Positions 7,509-16,205 of a stretch of 64,000 nt of DNA are shown piece after piece. Position numbers and translations under genes: made by a program. This DNA is from Actinomyces sp. oral taxon 171 str. F0337. GTDB lineage: Bacteria > Actinomycetota > Actinomycetes > Actinomycetales > Actinomycetaceae. The stretch lies in the NCBI RefSeq assembly GCF_005696555.1, contig NZ_CP040005.1, positions 2,666,001-2,730,000 of the forward strand, read 5' to 3'. Under the pieces are notes generated by a model that worked only from the letters and a program-made list of their open reading frames with translations, was not told the DNA's origin and did not search any database. How positions within the stretch are numbered: the first letter of the stretch is position 1; every line of letters starts with the position of its first letter.

Positions 7509-9074
7509 TCATCGGGCCAGGAAGAAGCGGAAGGCGGGGTCGCCGGTCTCCTCGTTGTAGGAGTAGCCGAGACGGTCCATGTGCTCGGTCAGCTCGACGT
7601 CGTCGGGACCGGCCGCGAAGGCGCACAGGATGCGGCCGTAGTCGGCGCCGTCGGTGCGGTAGTGGAACAGGGTGATGTTCCAGCGGGTGCCCAGCACCTC
7701 CAGGAAGTGGGCCAGCGCCCCGGGCGACTCGGGGAAGAGGAAGGAGAAGAGGCGCTCGGGCACGCCCGGGGTGGCACGCCCGCCGATCATGGAGCGCACG
7801 TGGACCTTGGCGAGCTCGTCGTCGGTGAGGTCGACGACGTCGTAGCCGGCCTCCTCCAGGTCCGCCACGATCTCGGCGCGCTCCTGGCGCCGGGCGATGC
7901 GCACGCCCACGAAGATGCGGGCGGGGTCGGTCTCGGTGCGGGCCGCGGAGAGGCGGTAGTTGAACTCGGTGACCGAGCGGGCCCCCAGGACCGAGGCGAA
8001 GCGCAGGAAGGAGCCCTGCTCCTCGGGGATGGTGACCCCGAGGATGGCCTCACGCTGCTCACCGATCTCGCTGCGCTCGGAGATGTAGCGCAGCTGGTGG
8101 AAGTTGAGGTTGGCGCCGGACAGGACGAAGGCGAGGCGCTCGCCGGCCAGGTGGTGCTCGGCGACGTAGCGCTTGAGGCCCGCCAGGGCCAGGGCCCCGG
8201 AGGGCTCGGAGATGGCGCGCACGTCGTCGAAGACGTCTCGCACGGCGGCGGAGGTCTCGTCGGAGGAGACGGTGACGACGTCGTCGAGCAGGGCCCGGCA
8301 CATGCGGAAGGTCTCCTCACCGATGCGGCGCACGGCCACCCCTTCGGCGAACAGGCCCACATGGTGCAGGGTGATGGGCTCACCGCCCAGCAGGGCGGCC
8401 TTGAGGCAGGCCGACTCCTCGTGCTCGACGCCGATGACCTTGATGCCGGGCATGAGCTGCTTGATGAGGACGGCGACGCCGGCCGCCAGACCGCCGCCGC
8501 CCACGGGCACGAAGACGCGGTCGAGGTGGGCGTCCTGCTGGATGAGCTCCAGGCCGATGGTGCCCTGGCCGGCAATGACGCGGGGGTCGTCGAAGGGGGC
8601 GATGTAGGAGTGGCCCTCGACCTCGGCCAGACGGGTGGCCTCGGCCTTGGCGGCGTCGAAGTTGTCCCCGTGGAGGCGGACCTCGCCGCCCAGGGCGCGA
8701 ACGGCATCGACCTTGATCTGGGGGGTGACGGTGGGCATGACGATGATGGCGCTCATCCCCAGCAGGGCGGCGGAGCGGGCCACCCCCTGGGCGTGGTTGC
8801 CGGCCGAGGCGGTGACGACGCCGCGCTCACGCTCGGCCGGGCTCAGGGAGCGCATGGCGTTGTAGGCGCCGCGGATCTTGAAGGAGTGGACCGACTGGAG
8901 GTCCTCGCGCTTGACCTCGACGGTGTTGCCCAGGCGGGCCGACAGGGTCGGCATCTCCTGCAGGGGCGTGTGCTCGGCCGCCTCGTAGACGGGGGCCTTG
9001 AGGATCTCCCGCAGGTAGCGGGCGCTGTCCCAGGCCGGGGTTCCGTTGCTGCTGACGCTGTCGAGCTCATTCAC
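7509..9074 (-). CDS. ilvA: Threonine ammonia-lyase (biosynthetic threonine deaminase)
   Basis: Converts threonine to 2-oxobutanoate and ammonia, the first committed step to isoleucine; PLP enzyme. SFKIRGAYNA carries the PLP lysine (Lys66), SAGNHAQGVA and VPVGGGGLAAGVA are the cofactor-binding loops, and the last ~190 residues hold paired ACT-like regulatory domains (feedback by isoleucine/valine in the family). The open frame extends to 9128, but that would overlap the LysR gene; GTG 9074 (VNELDSVSSNG) gives 521 residues, the usual size, and a 34-bp gap to the upstream gene. No strong ribosome binding site precedes it. ilvD lies 8 kb away, so the pathway genes are dispersed. Confidence 0.93.
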   Translation of the reverse strand: MNELDSVSSNGTPAWDSARYLREILKAPVYEAAEHTPLQEMPTLSARLGNTVEVKREDLQSVHSFKIRGAYNAMRSLSPAERERGVVTASAGNHAQGVARSAALLGMSAIIVMPTVTPQIKVDAVRALGGEVRLHGDNFDAAKAEATRLAEVEGHSYIAPFDDPRVIAGQGTIGLELIQQDAHLDRVFVPVGGGGLAAGVAVLIKQLMPGIKVIGVEHEESACLKAALLGGEPITLHHVGLFAEGVAVRRIGEETFRMCRALLDDVVTVSSDETSAAVRDVFDDVRAISEPSGALALAGLKRYVAEHHLAGERLAFVLSGANLNFHQLRYISERSEIGEQREAILGVTIPEEQGSFLRFASVLGARSVTEFNYRLSAARTETDPARIFVGVRIARRQERAEIVADLEEAGYDVVDLTDDELAKVHVRSMIGGRATPGVPERLFSFLFPESPGALAHFLEVLGTRWNITLFHYRTDGADYGRILCAFAAGPDDVELTEHMDRLGYSYNEETGDPAFRFFLAR

Positions 9075-9108
9075 GAGTGACAGCGTAACGGGCGCACGAC
9101 CGTCAACC

Positions 9109-9999
9109 TCAAGCCGGCGGCGGCGCACCTGCCGTACGCGAGGCAGAACGCGCAGCTGTCAGCTCATCGACGAATCGGGCGATGGGCGGGGCCGCGTCCG
9201 ACGCCGATATCGCGGCGATCGGCGGATGCGGAGGAAGCCCCGGGATGCAGTGGACCTGAACGTCCGGCCCCTCCTTGTCCACGGCCGACTGCGCGATCAG
9301 CGCGCACCCCAGGCCGGCCGCCACCATCTCACGGATACTGGCCGGGCTGTGCGTCTCAAACTCCACCCGCGGCACCGCATCGATCGCACTGAATGCTGTA
9401 TTCAGCAAACGTCGCAGTCCACTGTCCGAGGACAGGCACACGAACGGTTCGTCCACCACATCGGCCAATGAGCCCACCCGCCGAGCAGTCGATAGCGGGG
9501 TGATGAGGACCAGCCGTTCGTCCGCGATCTCGGTACGACGAGATCCTTCCTGCTCCCCTACAGGACCGACGACGACGTCGACCCGTCCTCGATGGAGCTC
9601 GTCGAGCAGGTCGGCGATGAGCCCGGTGCGCAGCGACACCGTGACTCCCGGATACCTCAGCCGGAACCGGCCGATCGTACTCACGAGGTCGAACCCGCCC
9701 AGGAGCGACGTCGCAGCCACTCTGACGTGCCCGACGGACACGGACCGGAAGGCGCGCACGGCCCGCTCCCCCTCATCAAGACTCGCCAGGGCTCGACGCA
9801 CGTATGGCAGGAAGGACTCCCCGGCGGCGCTGAGGGACACCGGTCGAGCGCGGTGCAGCAGCGTCACTCCCAGCTCCAGCTCCAACCGCTTGATGTGGGC
9901 GGAGACGACCGGCTGAGCCAGGTGGAGGTCGGCAGCCGCCCTGGTGAACCCACCGCACCGCACGATCGACTCGAATGACCGCAGATATCGCAGTTCCAC
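9109..9999 (-). CDS. LysR-family transcriptional regulator
   Basis: 296 residues. The N-terminal winged HTH (ELRYLRSFESIVRCGGFTRAAADLHLAQPVVSAHIKRLE in outline, residues 1-40) is typical of LysR proteins, followed by a periplasmic-binding-like effector domain (about 90-290). It starts at GTG 9999. It is divergent from the aldo/keto reductase at 10079, with a 79-bp shared promoter region containing an inverted repeat, the classical arrangement in which a LysR protein controls itself and its neighbour. It is 34 bp upstream of ilvA on the same strand, so read-through into ilvA is possible. Confidence 0.92.
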   Translation of the reverse strand: MELRYLRSFESIVRCGGFTRAAADLHLAQPVVSAHIKRLELELGVTLLHRARPVSLSAAGESFLPYVRRALASLDEGERAVRAFRSVSVGHVRVAATSLLGGFDLVSTIGRFRLRYPGVTVSLRTGLIADLLDELHRGRVDVVVGPVGEQEGSRRTEIADERLVLITPLSTARRVGSLADVVDEPFVCLSSDSGLRRLLNTAFSAIDAVPRVEFETHSPASIREMVAAGLGCALIAQSAVDKEGPDVQVHCIPGLPPHPPIAAISASDAAPPIARFVDELTAARSASRTAGAPPPA

Positions 10000-10003
10000 C
10001 TCA

Positions 10004-10022
10004 CCATATTAAATCGATATGG
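10004..10022. promoter_or_regulatory. Candidate LysR operator in divergent promoter region
   Basis: CCATAT (10004-10009) and ATATGG (10017-10022) form a perfect 6-bp inverted repeat with a 7-nt AT-rich centre, in the 79 bp between the divergent LysR and aldo/keto reductase genes. It fits the short dyads bound by LysR regulators and lies a few bases upstream of the LysR start. Confidence 0.5.
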
Positions 10023-10078
10023 GATGCATGTGAACTCAGTCTTGGACGTATAGAAGTCGAGATACCTACCGTTCAGGT

Positions 10079-11128
10079 ATGACATTCATCGAATCCGCAG
10101 ACACCACGATCCACCATCTGGGCGCCCTGGAAACCTCCGCCCTGGGACTCGGCTGCATGGGCCTGTCCCAGGGGTACGGTCCAGCCGACGACGGAGAGTC
10201 CCTGTCCGCCATCCATTCAGCCCTCGACTCCGGCATCACGATGCTCGACACCGCCATGAGCTACGGGCAGGGCCACAATGAGGAGATCGTCGGCAGAGCC
10301 GTCTCCACCAGCGGCATCGCACGCGACAGTCTTCAGATCGCCACGAAGCTCGGCATCGTCCGACGCGAGGGCGGGGTCCAGCTGGATGCTCATCCCAGCC
10401 GCATCGCCGCCTACTGCGACGCATCGTTGCGCCGGCTGGGAATGGAGACCATCGACCTGTACTACCTGCACCGCGTGGACCCGCAGGTTCCGATCGAGGA
10501 GTCCATCGCAGCCATGGCTGACCTGGTCGCTCAAGGCAAGGTCCGCCATCTCGGGGTGTCAGAGGTGACGCCTGAGGAGCTCAGGCGCGCCCACGCCGTT
10601 CACCCCATCGCAGCAGTGCAGATGGAGTGGTCGCTCATGTGGCGCGAGCCGGAGCTCAGTATCGTGCCCGCCGCCCGGGACCTCGGAGTCGGCCTGGTGC
10701 CGTACAGCCCTCTGGGCCGCGGGCTGCTCAGCGGGCGAATCGATGCCGGCACCGTCGCCGACAGCCCCTTCCGGGCGAACGACCCCAGGTTCAACGGCGA
10801 TCATCTCAGTGCCAACCTGAGTCAGGTTGCGGCGCTCACTCACCTCGCAAGGTCCTGGGACATGACAACGGCCCAGGTCGCCCTCGCGTGGCTGCTGTCC
10901 CAGGGCGACGACGTCGTTCCCATCCCCGGAACGCGTAGAGCGGACCGGGTGAGGGAGAACGCCTCTGCCATGTCCTGCCGGCTCACAGCGGAGGAGCTGG
11001 AGATGCTGAACTCGGCAGTTCCGGCCGGCGCGTGGGAAGGAGACCGCAGGTCCTTCGCCGTCCCCGTCACGGCTCGGTCGACACCTCACCGGGACGAGAG
11101 ACAAGCGAGAGATACGGACGCACGGTGA
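10079..11128 (+). CDS. Aldo/keto reductase
   Basis: 349 residues, a NADPH-dependent carbonyl reductase of the (beta/alpha)8 barrel family. LDTAMSYGQGHNEEIVGRA holds the catalytic Asp and Tyr, ATKLGI the catalytic Lys, and LYYLHRVDPQVPIEESIAAM region the conserved His; VPIPGTRRADRVRENA is the cofactor 2'-phosphate site near the C-terminus. The arrangement matches the YajO/AKR13-type group. Substrate unknown. It is probably controlled by the divergent LysR regulator. The last 20 residues are a variable charged tail. Confidence 0.92.
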   Translation: MTFIESADTTIHHLGALETSALGLGCMGLSQGYGPADDGESLSAIHSALDSGITMLDTAMSYGQGHNEEIVGRAVSTSGIARDSLQIATKLGIVRREGGVQLDAHPSRIAAYCDASLRRLGMETIDLYYLHRVDPQVPIEESIAAMADLVAQGKVRHLGVSEVTPEELRRAHAVHPIAAVQMEWSLMWREPELSIVPAARDLGVGLVPYSPLGRGLLSGRIDAGTVADSPFRANDPRFNGDHLSANLSQVAALTHLARSWDMTTAQVALAWLLSQGDDVVPIPGTRRADRVRENASAMSCRLTAEELEMLNSAVPAGAWEGDRRSFAVPVTARSTPHRDERQARDTDAR

Positions 11129-11303
11129 CTACTCGCGCACCGTCCCTCGCCCCGAGACGGCGCTGAGTGGCGACGCGTCCGCACGCGGCGCTCTCCCCGC
11201 GGTGTGTCCACGAAGCGAGCACGCCCTTGGTTCACCGGAGCCAGCGGGAATAATTCGGACGGACCGCAAGGTTGGTACGCACACCCTACGGAAAGGAGCC
11301 GCC

Positions 11304-11837
11304 ATGTCGCTCCAGCTCTTCGAGCTCGTCCCCGCCACTCCGTCACGTGAGGCCGCCGAGGCCCTCATCGCCCAGGTCTCTCAGGCCGTTGAGGCCGCCG
11401 GCGCCTCCGTCCTGGAGTCGCAGGTCACCGCCAGCCACGAACGCATCTTCACCATCGTCGAGCTCGCCTCCGACGACGTCGACGGCCTGACCGCCGCTGT
11501 CCGGGGCGCCGCCTCCGACGCCGAGGTCACCGGCCCCGACGAGGTCCGCCTCGTGGGTGCCGAGCTGGAGGACGTGCGCGCCCTGGCCCGCAAGGCCGAC
11601 TACCTCGTGGAGTGGGACATCCCCGAGGAGATCTCCATGGAGACCTACCTGGCGCGCAAGAAGGCAAACTCTCCCAAGTACGCCCAGGTGCCGGAGGTGA
11701 GCTTCCTGCGCACCTACGTGCGTGAGGACACGGTCAAGTGCCTGTGCTTCTACGACGCCCCCGACGAGGACGCCGTGGTGCGCGCCCGTGAGGCCGTCTC
11801 CACCCCGATCGACCGCCTCCACGCCCTGGAGGGCTGA
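11304..11837 (+). CDS. DUF4242 family protein
   Basis: 177 residues starting at ATG 11304 behind a strong AAAGGAG ribosome binding site; the open frame upstream is ignored for that reason. The C-terminal half (YLVEWDIPEEISMETYLARK, then YVREDTVKCLCFYDAPDED) is the DUF4242 ferredoxin-like domain, some members of which bind nickel as oligomers. The N-terminal half (LFELVPATPSREAAEALIAQ) looks like a diverged second copy of the same fold. It is a single cytosolic gene with its own terminator. Function unknown. Confidence 0.82.
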   Translation: MSLQLFELVPATPSREAAEALIAQVSQAVEAAGASVLESQVTASHERIFTIVELASDDVDGLTAAVRGAASDAEVTGPDEVRLVGAELEDVRALARKADYLVEWDIPEEISMETYLARKKANSPKYAQVPEVSFLRTYVREDTVKCLCFYDAPDEDAVVRAREAVSTPIDRLHALEG

Positions 11838-11857
11838 GGTCCCGATCAACCGATGAA

Positions 11858-11891
11858 GCGGGCGCCGACCCATAGCGCGGTCGGCGCCCGC
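11858..11891 (+). terminator. Terminator hairpin after the DUF4242 gene
   Basis: A perfect 13-bp GC-rich stem (11858-11870 with 11879-11891) and 8-nt loop begins 20 bp after the stop; it is followed by CTCGTTGTCTGT. It also faces the end of the convergent permease gene at 11960. Confidence 0.8.
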
Positions 11892-11959
11892 CTCGTTGTC
11901 TGTGCCTGATGGCGCAGCCTCCTCGCGCCCGGCAGGAGCCGGGCCGCTGCTGCGAGGTC

Positions 11960-13705
11960 TCAGCGCCGCATGCTGCGGGAGGCGGCGACCGACGTGATCG
12001 ACAGGACCACGAGGGCGGCGGCGGGCGTGGCCACGGCCCAGGGGGCCCGTTCGATGTAGGGCAGTGCGTCGGACAGGACCAGTCCCCACTCCGGTGCCGG
12101 GCTCTGGGCGCCCAGGCCCAGGAATCCCAGGGCCGCCAGGGCGAGGGCCTTGCCGGGCAGCCTCAGGGCCGCGTGGCGCGCCAGGGGGCCGACGACGGCG
12201 GGCAGGACCCGGGTCAGGGTGATCCGCACACGCCCCTCCCCCAGGACCGGGGCGAGGAGGACGTCGGGACGTTGCCGGTTCTCGGCGACGAGCCCGGCGG
12301 CGTGGGAGGCCAGGGGCGCCCAGCCGACGCAGGCCACGGCGATGGCGGCGCCCGTGGCGCTGGGCCCAGATACGCCGGCGACGATGAGCCCGGCCAGGAT
12401 CGGCGGAGCGGCGTTGGCCACCTCGATGAACCCCGTGGCGGCCCGCGGTGCCAGCCCCACCAGCATGGCGATGACGAAGCACACGACCGTGACGACGACG
12501 GCGCCGCTCACGGTGGACACGGCCCCGTGAGCCACGCGCGCCAGGACGTCGCGCCCGAGCGAGTCGGCGCCCAGCGGGAGGGCGGCGCTGGGCTGCGCGA
12601 GCTTGTCCGCGACGACGGCGTAGGGGTCGCGGCGGATCCCGACAGCCGCCATGAGGGCCAGCAGGGCGGCGCCGCTGACGGCGATGACGCGGGCGGCCCG
12701 CCCCGGGTGCTCCACGGGGGGCGGGGCCGTCAGTCCGCCCGCCCCGGCGGCCCGCCCCATGAGGAGGCGCCGGGCCGCTCCGGCGATGACGCCGGCGGCG
12801 AGCGCCAGGGCGAGCAGCAGCAGGATCTGGGCCTGGAGCGCCGGCACGTCCTGGGCGGAGGCGGCGTCCAGGAGCTCGCGGCCCAGCCCCGGGATGGCGA
12901 AGATCTTCTCCACGGCGACCGCGCCGCCGGTCAGGGCGACGACGACGAGCGCCACCTGACCGGTCAGTGGCGCCAGGGCCCGCCGCAGGATGGCCCCGGC
13001 CAGGGTCCGGCCGCGGATGCCGGCGGTGGACCAGGTGGCCACCCAGCGTTCGGAGAAGGTGGCGGTGACGGCGTCGGAGACGAGTCCGCCGAGGTATCCG
13101 CCGGTGGGCAGGCCCAGGCTGAGGGCCGGCATGATGACCTTCTCGGGGCCACCCCACCCGAAGGGCGGCAGGATCCTGAGGTAGACAGCCAGGACGAGCA
13201 TGAGGATCGGGGCCAGGAGGTACTCGGGCAGGGAGATGAGGACCGCGGAGGCGGCGCCGCCGCGAGGCCGGGGGCGCCCTCGCAGCCCGTCGCGCAGGGC
13301 GGGCAGGACCAGGGCGGCGGCCACGACGACCCCGACGCCGAGCGCGGCGGCCATGAGGCTCAGGGAGACCCCGAAGGCGTCGACGGCGTCCGGTCCGACG
13401 TCGGCCCCCGAGACCCAGGAGCGGCCCAGGTCGCCGCGGGCCACCCCGGTCAGCCAGTGGCCGATGACGTGGAGGGGGCCGCCGTCGATCCCGATGCTCT
13501 GGCGGATGGACTCCAGGACCTCCGGTGTGGGCTCCCGGTCGGAGGAGGTGGCGCGCAGGATCGTCAGGGCCGGGTCCTTGCCCGAGAGCCACGGCAGCAT
13601 GCCCACCAGGCCGACGAGGCAGGCCAGGGCGAGCAGGCGCGAGATGCCGGTGACGAGGTCGCCCGTGCGCAGGCGTCCGGCAACCTGGGTGAGCACGCCG
13701 TTCAC
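11960..13705 (-). CDS. Fused DppB-DppC type ABC transporter permease
   Basis: 581 residues, about twice the size of one permease. The first half (1-300) is DppB/NikB-like with the signature LPEYLLAP, an EAA-type loop (AGIRGRTLAGAILRRALAPL) and IPGLGRELLDAA; the second half (from about 330) is DppC/NikC-like with LPLGADSLGRDVLARVAHGA and a second EAA loop (LGEGRVRITLTRVLPAVVGP). These subunits are normally separate proteins forming a heterodimer; here one polypeptide supplies both. It starts at GTG 13705, overlapping the stop of the binding-protein gene by 4 nt, so it is translationally coupled. It is the last gene of the importer operon. Confidence 0.9.
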   Translation of the reverse strand: MNGVLTQVAGRLRTGDLVTGISRLLALACLVGLVGMLPWLSGKDPALTILRATSSDREPTPEVLESIRQSIGIDGGPLHVIGHWLTGVARGDLGRSWVSGADVGPDAVDAFGVSLSLMAAALGVGVVVAAALVLPALRDGLRGRPRPRGGAASAVLISLPEYLLAPILMLVLAVYLRILPPFGWGGPEKVIMPALSLGLPTGGYLGGLVSDAVTATFSERWVATWSTAGIRGRTLAGAILRRALAPLTGQVALVVVALTGGAVAVEKIFAIPGLGRELLDAASAQDVPALQAQILLLLALALAAGVIAGAARRLLMGRAAGAGGLTAPPPVEHPGRAARVIAVSGAALLALMAAVGIRRDPYAVVADKLAQPSAALPLGADSLGRDVLARVAHGAVSTVSGAVVVTVVCFVIAMLVGLAPRAATGFIEVANAAPPILAGLIVAGVSGPSATGAAIAVACVGWAPLASHAAGLVAENRQRPDVLLAPVLGEGRVRITLTRVLPAVVGPLARHAALRLPGKALALAALGFLGLGAQSPAPEWGLVLSDALPYIERAPWAVATPAAALVVLSITSVAASRSMRR

Positions 13706-15255
13706 TTCTTCACGGTCGTGGTCGAGGTGATGAGGGTGCGCTCGTTGGGGTCGCGCTCGGCGCCGGTGACGCCGGAGGCCTCGCCCTGGATGAGGCGCTC
13801 GTGGGCGAGCGGGATGGCGGCGCCGGTGACGAGAATGGCCTGCTCGGCGGCCATGACGGCCTTGCGGCGCTCGTCGCCGGGTTCCGTGGCAGCGGCCTTG
13901 GAGATGGCGGCATCGACCTTCTCATCGTGCAGGCCGCTCATGGCGTAGGAGCCGGAGGAGGAGAAGTCGGCGGTCATGTAGGCGACGGCGTCGCCGGAGT
14001 CCAGGACGGTGGAGCGCGACACGAGGACGGCGTGGAACTTGCCGTCCAGGGCCTCGGACTCGATCTGGTTGTACTCGCGCACGTCCTGGGTGACCTTGAA
14101 GCCGGCGGCCTCGAGCTGTTGGGCCAGGAGGGGGACCATCTCGCCGAGCTCGGGGCGGTCGGTGTAGGACGCCAGAGTGATGGAGGTTCCGGCGGGGACG
14201 CTTCCGGCGGTGGTGGCGCCGGGGACCTTGCCGGTGGCGGCCGCGCCCGTGGCTCCGGGGTAGGTCTCCTTCTTCCAGGCGCGCAGGTCGGCGGCCCAGG
14301 GCACGGCCGGCCCCAGGAGTCCGACGGGAGAGTCGGCGTGGCCCTCGAAGACGGTCTTGATGAGGGCGGCGGGGTCGACGGCGTTGCGGGCGGCGGCGCG
14401 CAGGGCCGGGTCGGCGAAGGGGCCGGAGCGGGTGTTGAGGTAGAGGGTGGGGGTGCGCGGGGTGGCTACCTCGTGGAGAAGGTTCTTGTCGATGTTGCCG
14501 ACCTGGGCGACGGGGACGGCCTCGACGATGTCAGCGGTGTCGGTGCGCAGGGCGTTGGCGCGGGCGGCGCCGTCGGGAACGTAGGTGACGTCGATGCCGG
14601 GAGCGGTGGCCTTCTTGCCCCAGTACTTGTCGTTGCGCTCCAGGGTGGCGCCGGAGGAGCCGTTGGCCTTCTTGAGGATGAAGGCGCCGGTGCCGTGGCC
14701 GACGGGGTCGATGGCGCCGTCGGCGGAACTGGGGTAGGCGGCCGGGGACAGGATGACGAGCTGGGGGCTGGAGAGGCGCTGCGGCATGAGGGGGTCGGGG
14801 GCCGCGGTCGTCAGGAGGAGGTCCTTGCCGTCGGCCTTCGCGGTGAGCTTGACTCCGTCCAGGACGCGCGGCGGCTTGGCCGCGGTGGCGGCGAAGGTGA
14901 GGGCGGCGGCCGCGTTCTCGGCGCTCAGGGCGGTGCCGTCGTGGAAGGTGACGCCCTCGCGCAGGGTGAGTCGCCAGGTGGTCTCGCTCTCGCGCTTCCA
15001 GGCGGTGGCGAGCAGCTCCTGGGCATCGCCGTCGGCGTTGAGCGTGGTGAGGCTCTCGGCGCAGGACCACCGGGTGAGCTTGAGGCCGTCGGTGAGTGGG
15101 TTGAGCTTGCTCTCGGGGGCGTGGAACATGGCCAGGCGGATGCGACCGTCGCCCGAGGAGCTGCGCGAGCAGGAGGCGATGGCGGCGGCGCCTGCTCCGA
15201 CGCCGAGGGCGGCGAGGACCTGGCGGCGGGTGACGGCGGGGGCGGGCAGGGACAT
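13702..15255 (-). CDS. Dpp/NikA-type solute-binding lipoprotein
   Basis: 517 residues from ATG 15255, chosen because AAGGAGC precedes it and the signal sequence starts there (the frame opens 48 nt earlier). TRRQVLAALGVGAGAAAIASC contains a twin-arginine-like start and a lipobox with Cys29, so it is an exported lipoprotein. The rest matches family-5 solute-binding proteins (oligopeptide, nickel, metallophore): LTLREGVTFHDGTALSAENA, then a YWG block and a C-terminal lobe. The ligand is not readable; Zur-like boxes upstream of the operon favour a zinc or metal-chelate ligand (inference). Confidence 0.9.
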   Translation of the reverse strand: MSLPAPAVTRRQVLAALGVGAGAAAIASCSRSSSGDGRIRLAMFHAPESKLNPLTDGLKLTRWSCAESLTTLNADGDAQELLATAWKRESETTWRLTLREGVTFHDGTALSAENAAAALTFAATAAKPPRVLDGVKLTAKADGKDLLLTTAAPDPLMPQRLSSPQLVILSPAAYPSSADGAIDPVGHGTGAFILKKANGSSGATLERNDKYWGKKATAPGIDVTYVPDGAARANALRTDTADIVEAVPVAQVGNIDKNLLHEVATPRTPTLYLNTRSGPFADPALRAAARNAVDPAALIKTVFEGHADSPVGLLGPAVPWAADLRAWKKETYPGATGAAATGKVPGATTAGSVPAGTSITLASYTDRPELGEMVPLLAQQLEAAGFKVTQDVREYNQIESEALDGKFHAVLVSRSTVLDSGDAVAYMTADFSSSGSYAMSGLHDEKVDAAISKAAATEPGDERRKAVMAAEQAILVTGAAIPLAHERLIQGEASGVTGAERDPNERTLITSTTTVKK

Positions 15256-15317
15256 GGGTGCTCCTTCGGGCCTGGGTCGGGGTGTCAGCTGTCGGGGTGT
15301 CATCGGTCGGGAGGTCG

Positions 15318-16205
15318 TCAGTCGGTGGCGGCGGTCGGCAGGGTGGGGACGGCGTCGCGCAGGGCGCGGGCGGCCGGGTGGGTGGGCTCGGTCAGGAGGC
15401 GGCGCATGGGGGCGTCCTCGACGACGACGCCCTCGTCCATGACCAGGGCGCGCCGGCAGACGCGGGCGACGGCGGCCAGGTCGTGCGACACCACCAGCAG
15501 GGCCGGGGCGGGCACGGCGCCAGAACCAGCCGGGGCGGGCTCCGGCTCGCCACTCACGCCGGACTTGGCGGAGGGCTCCTGCTCATCGCTGGTGGCGGCG
15601 TCGGGCTCGGCCTCGATGGCGGCGAGCAGGTCGAGGGTCTGGCGGCGCAGGGCCGGGTCGAGCCCGGAGACCGGCTCGTCGAGCAGGAGATAGCGCGGGG
15701 ACAGGGCCAGCGCCCGAGCGATGGAGACCCGTTGCGCCTGGCCACCGGAGATCTCGTGCGGCCGGCTCTCCCAGTTCTCGCGGCGGATCTCGAGGCTCTC
15801 CAGCATCTGCCGGGCTCGGCTGACGGCCTCCTCTCGATCGCGCGTCACCCCCAGGGTGCGCAGCGGGGTGGTCACCTGCGTCAGCACCGAGCGGCGCGGG
15901 TGAAGGGTGGCGGCGGCGTCCTGGGGCACGTACTGCACCGCCCGCCGGAAGGCCCGCAACGCTCGGGCGCCGCCTCGACGCACGGGCCGGCCGTCGAGCA
16001 GGATCTCGCCCGCATCTGCCGGGCCCGGGGAGTCGAGCAGCAGCAGGGCCCGCAGCAGCGTCGTCTTGCCGCATCCCGAGCGCCCGATGAGCGCCACGTT
16101 CTTCCCCGGCTCCAGGCTCAGGTCCACGCCGCGCAGCACCGCGCGCCGCTCGCCACCCGGCCCCGGGTGGGAGCGTTTCAGGCCACGGGCCTCAAGGCCG
16201 CTCAT
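15318..16205 (-). CDS. ABC transporter ATP-binding protein (DppF/NikE-like)
   Basis: 295 residues. Walker A GRSGCGKTT, signature ISGGQAQRV and Walker B YLLLDEPVSGLD are present. Start is ATG 16205, which overlaps the previous stop in an ATGA; the longer open frame upstream would overlap that gene. An unusual Ser/Glu/Pro-rich insert of about 35 residues (near DAATSDEQEPSAKSGVSGEP) sits between the D-loop region and the switch segment LLVVSHDLAAV. It should pair with the other ATPase to power the fused permease. Confidence 0.9.
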   Translation of the reverse strand: MSGLEARGLKRSHPGPGGERRAVLRGVDLSLEPGKNVALIGRSGCGKTTLLRALLLLDSPGPADAGEILLDGRPVRRGGARALRAFRRAVQYVPQDAAATLHPRRSVLTQVTTPLRTLGVTRDREEAVSRARQMLESLEIRRENWESRPHEISGGQAQRVSIARALALSPRYLLLDEPVSGLDPALRRQTLDLLAAIEAEPDAATSDEQEPSAKSGVSGEPEPAPAGSGAVPAPALLVVSHDLAAVARVCRRALVMDEGVVVEDAPMRRLLTEPTHPAARALRDAVPTLPTAATD

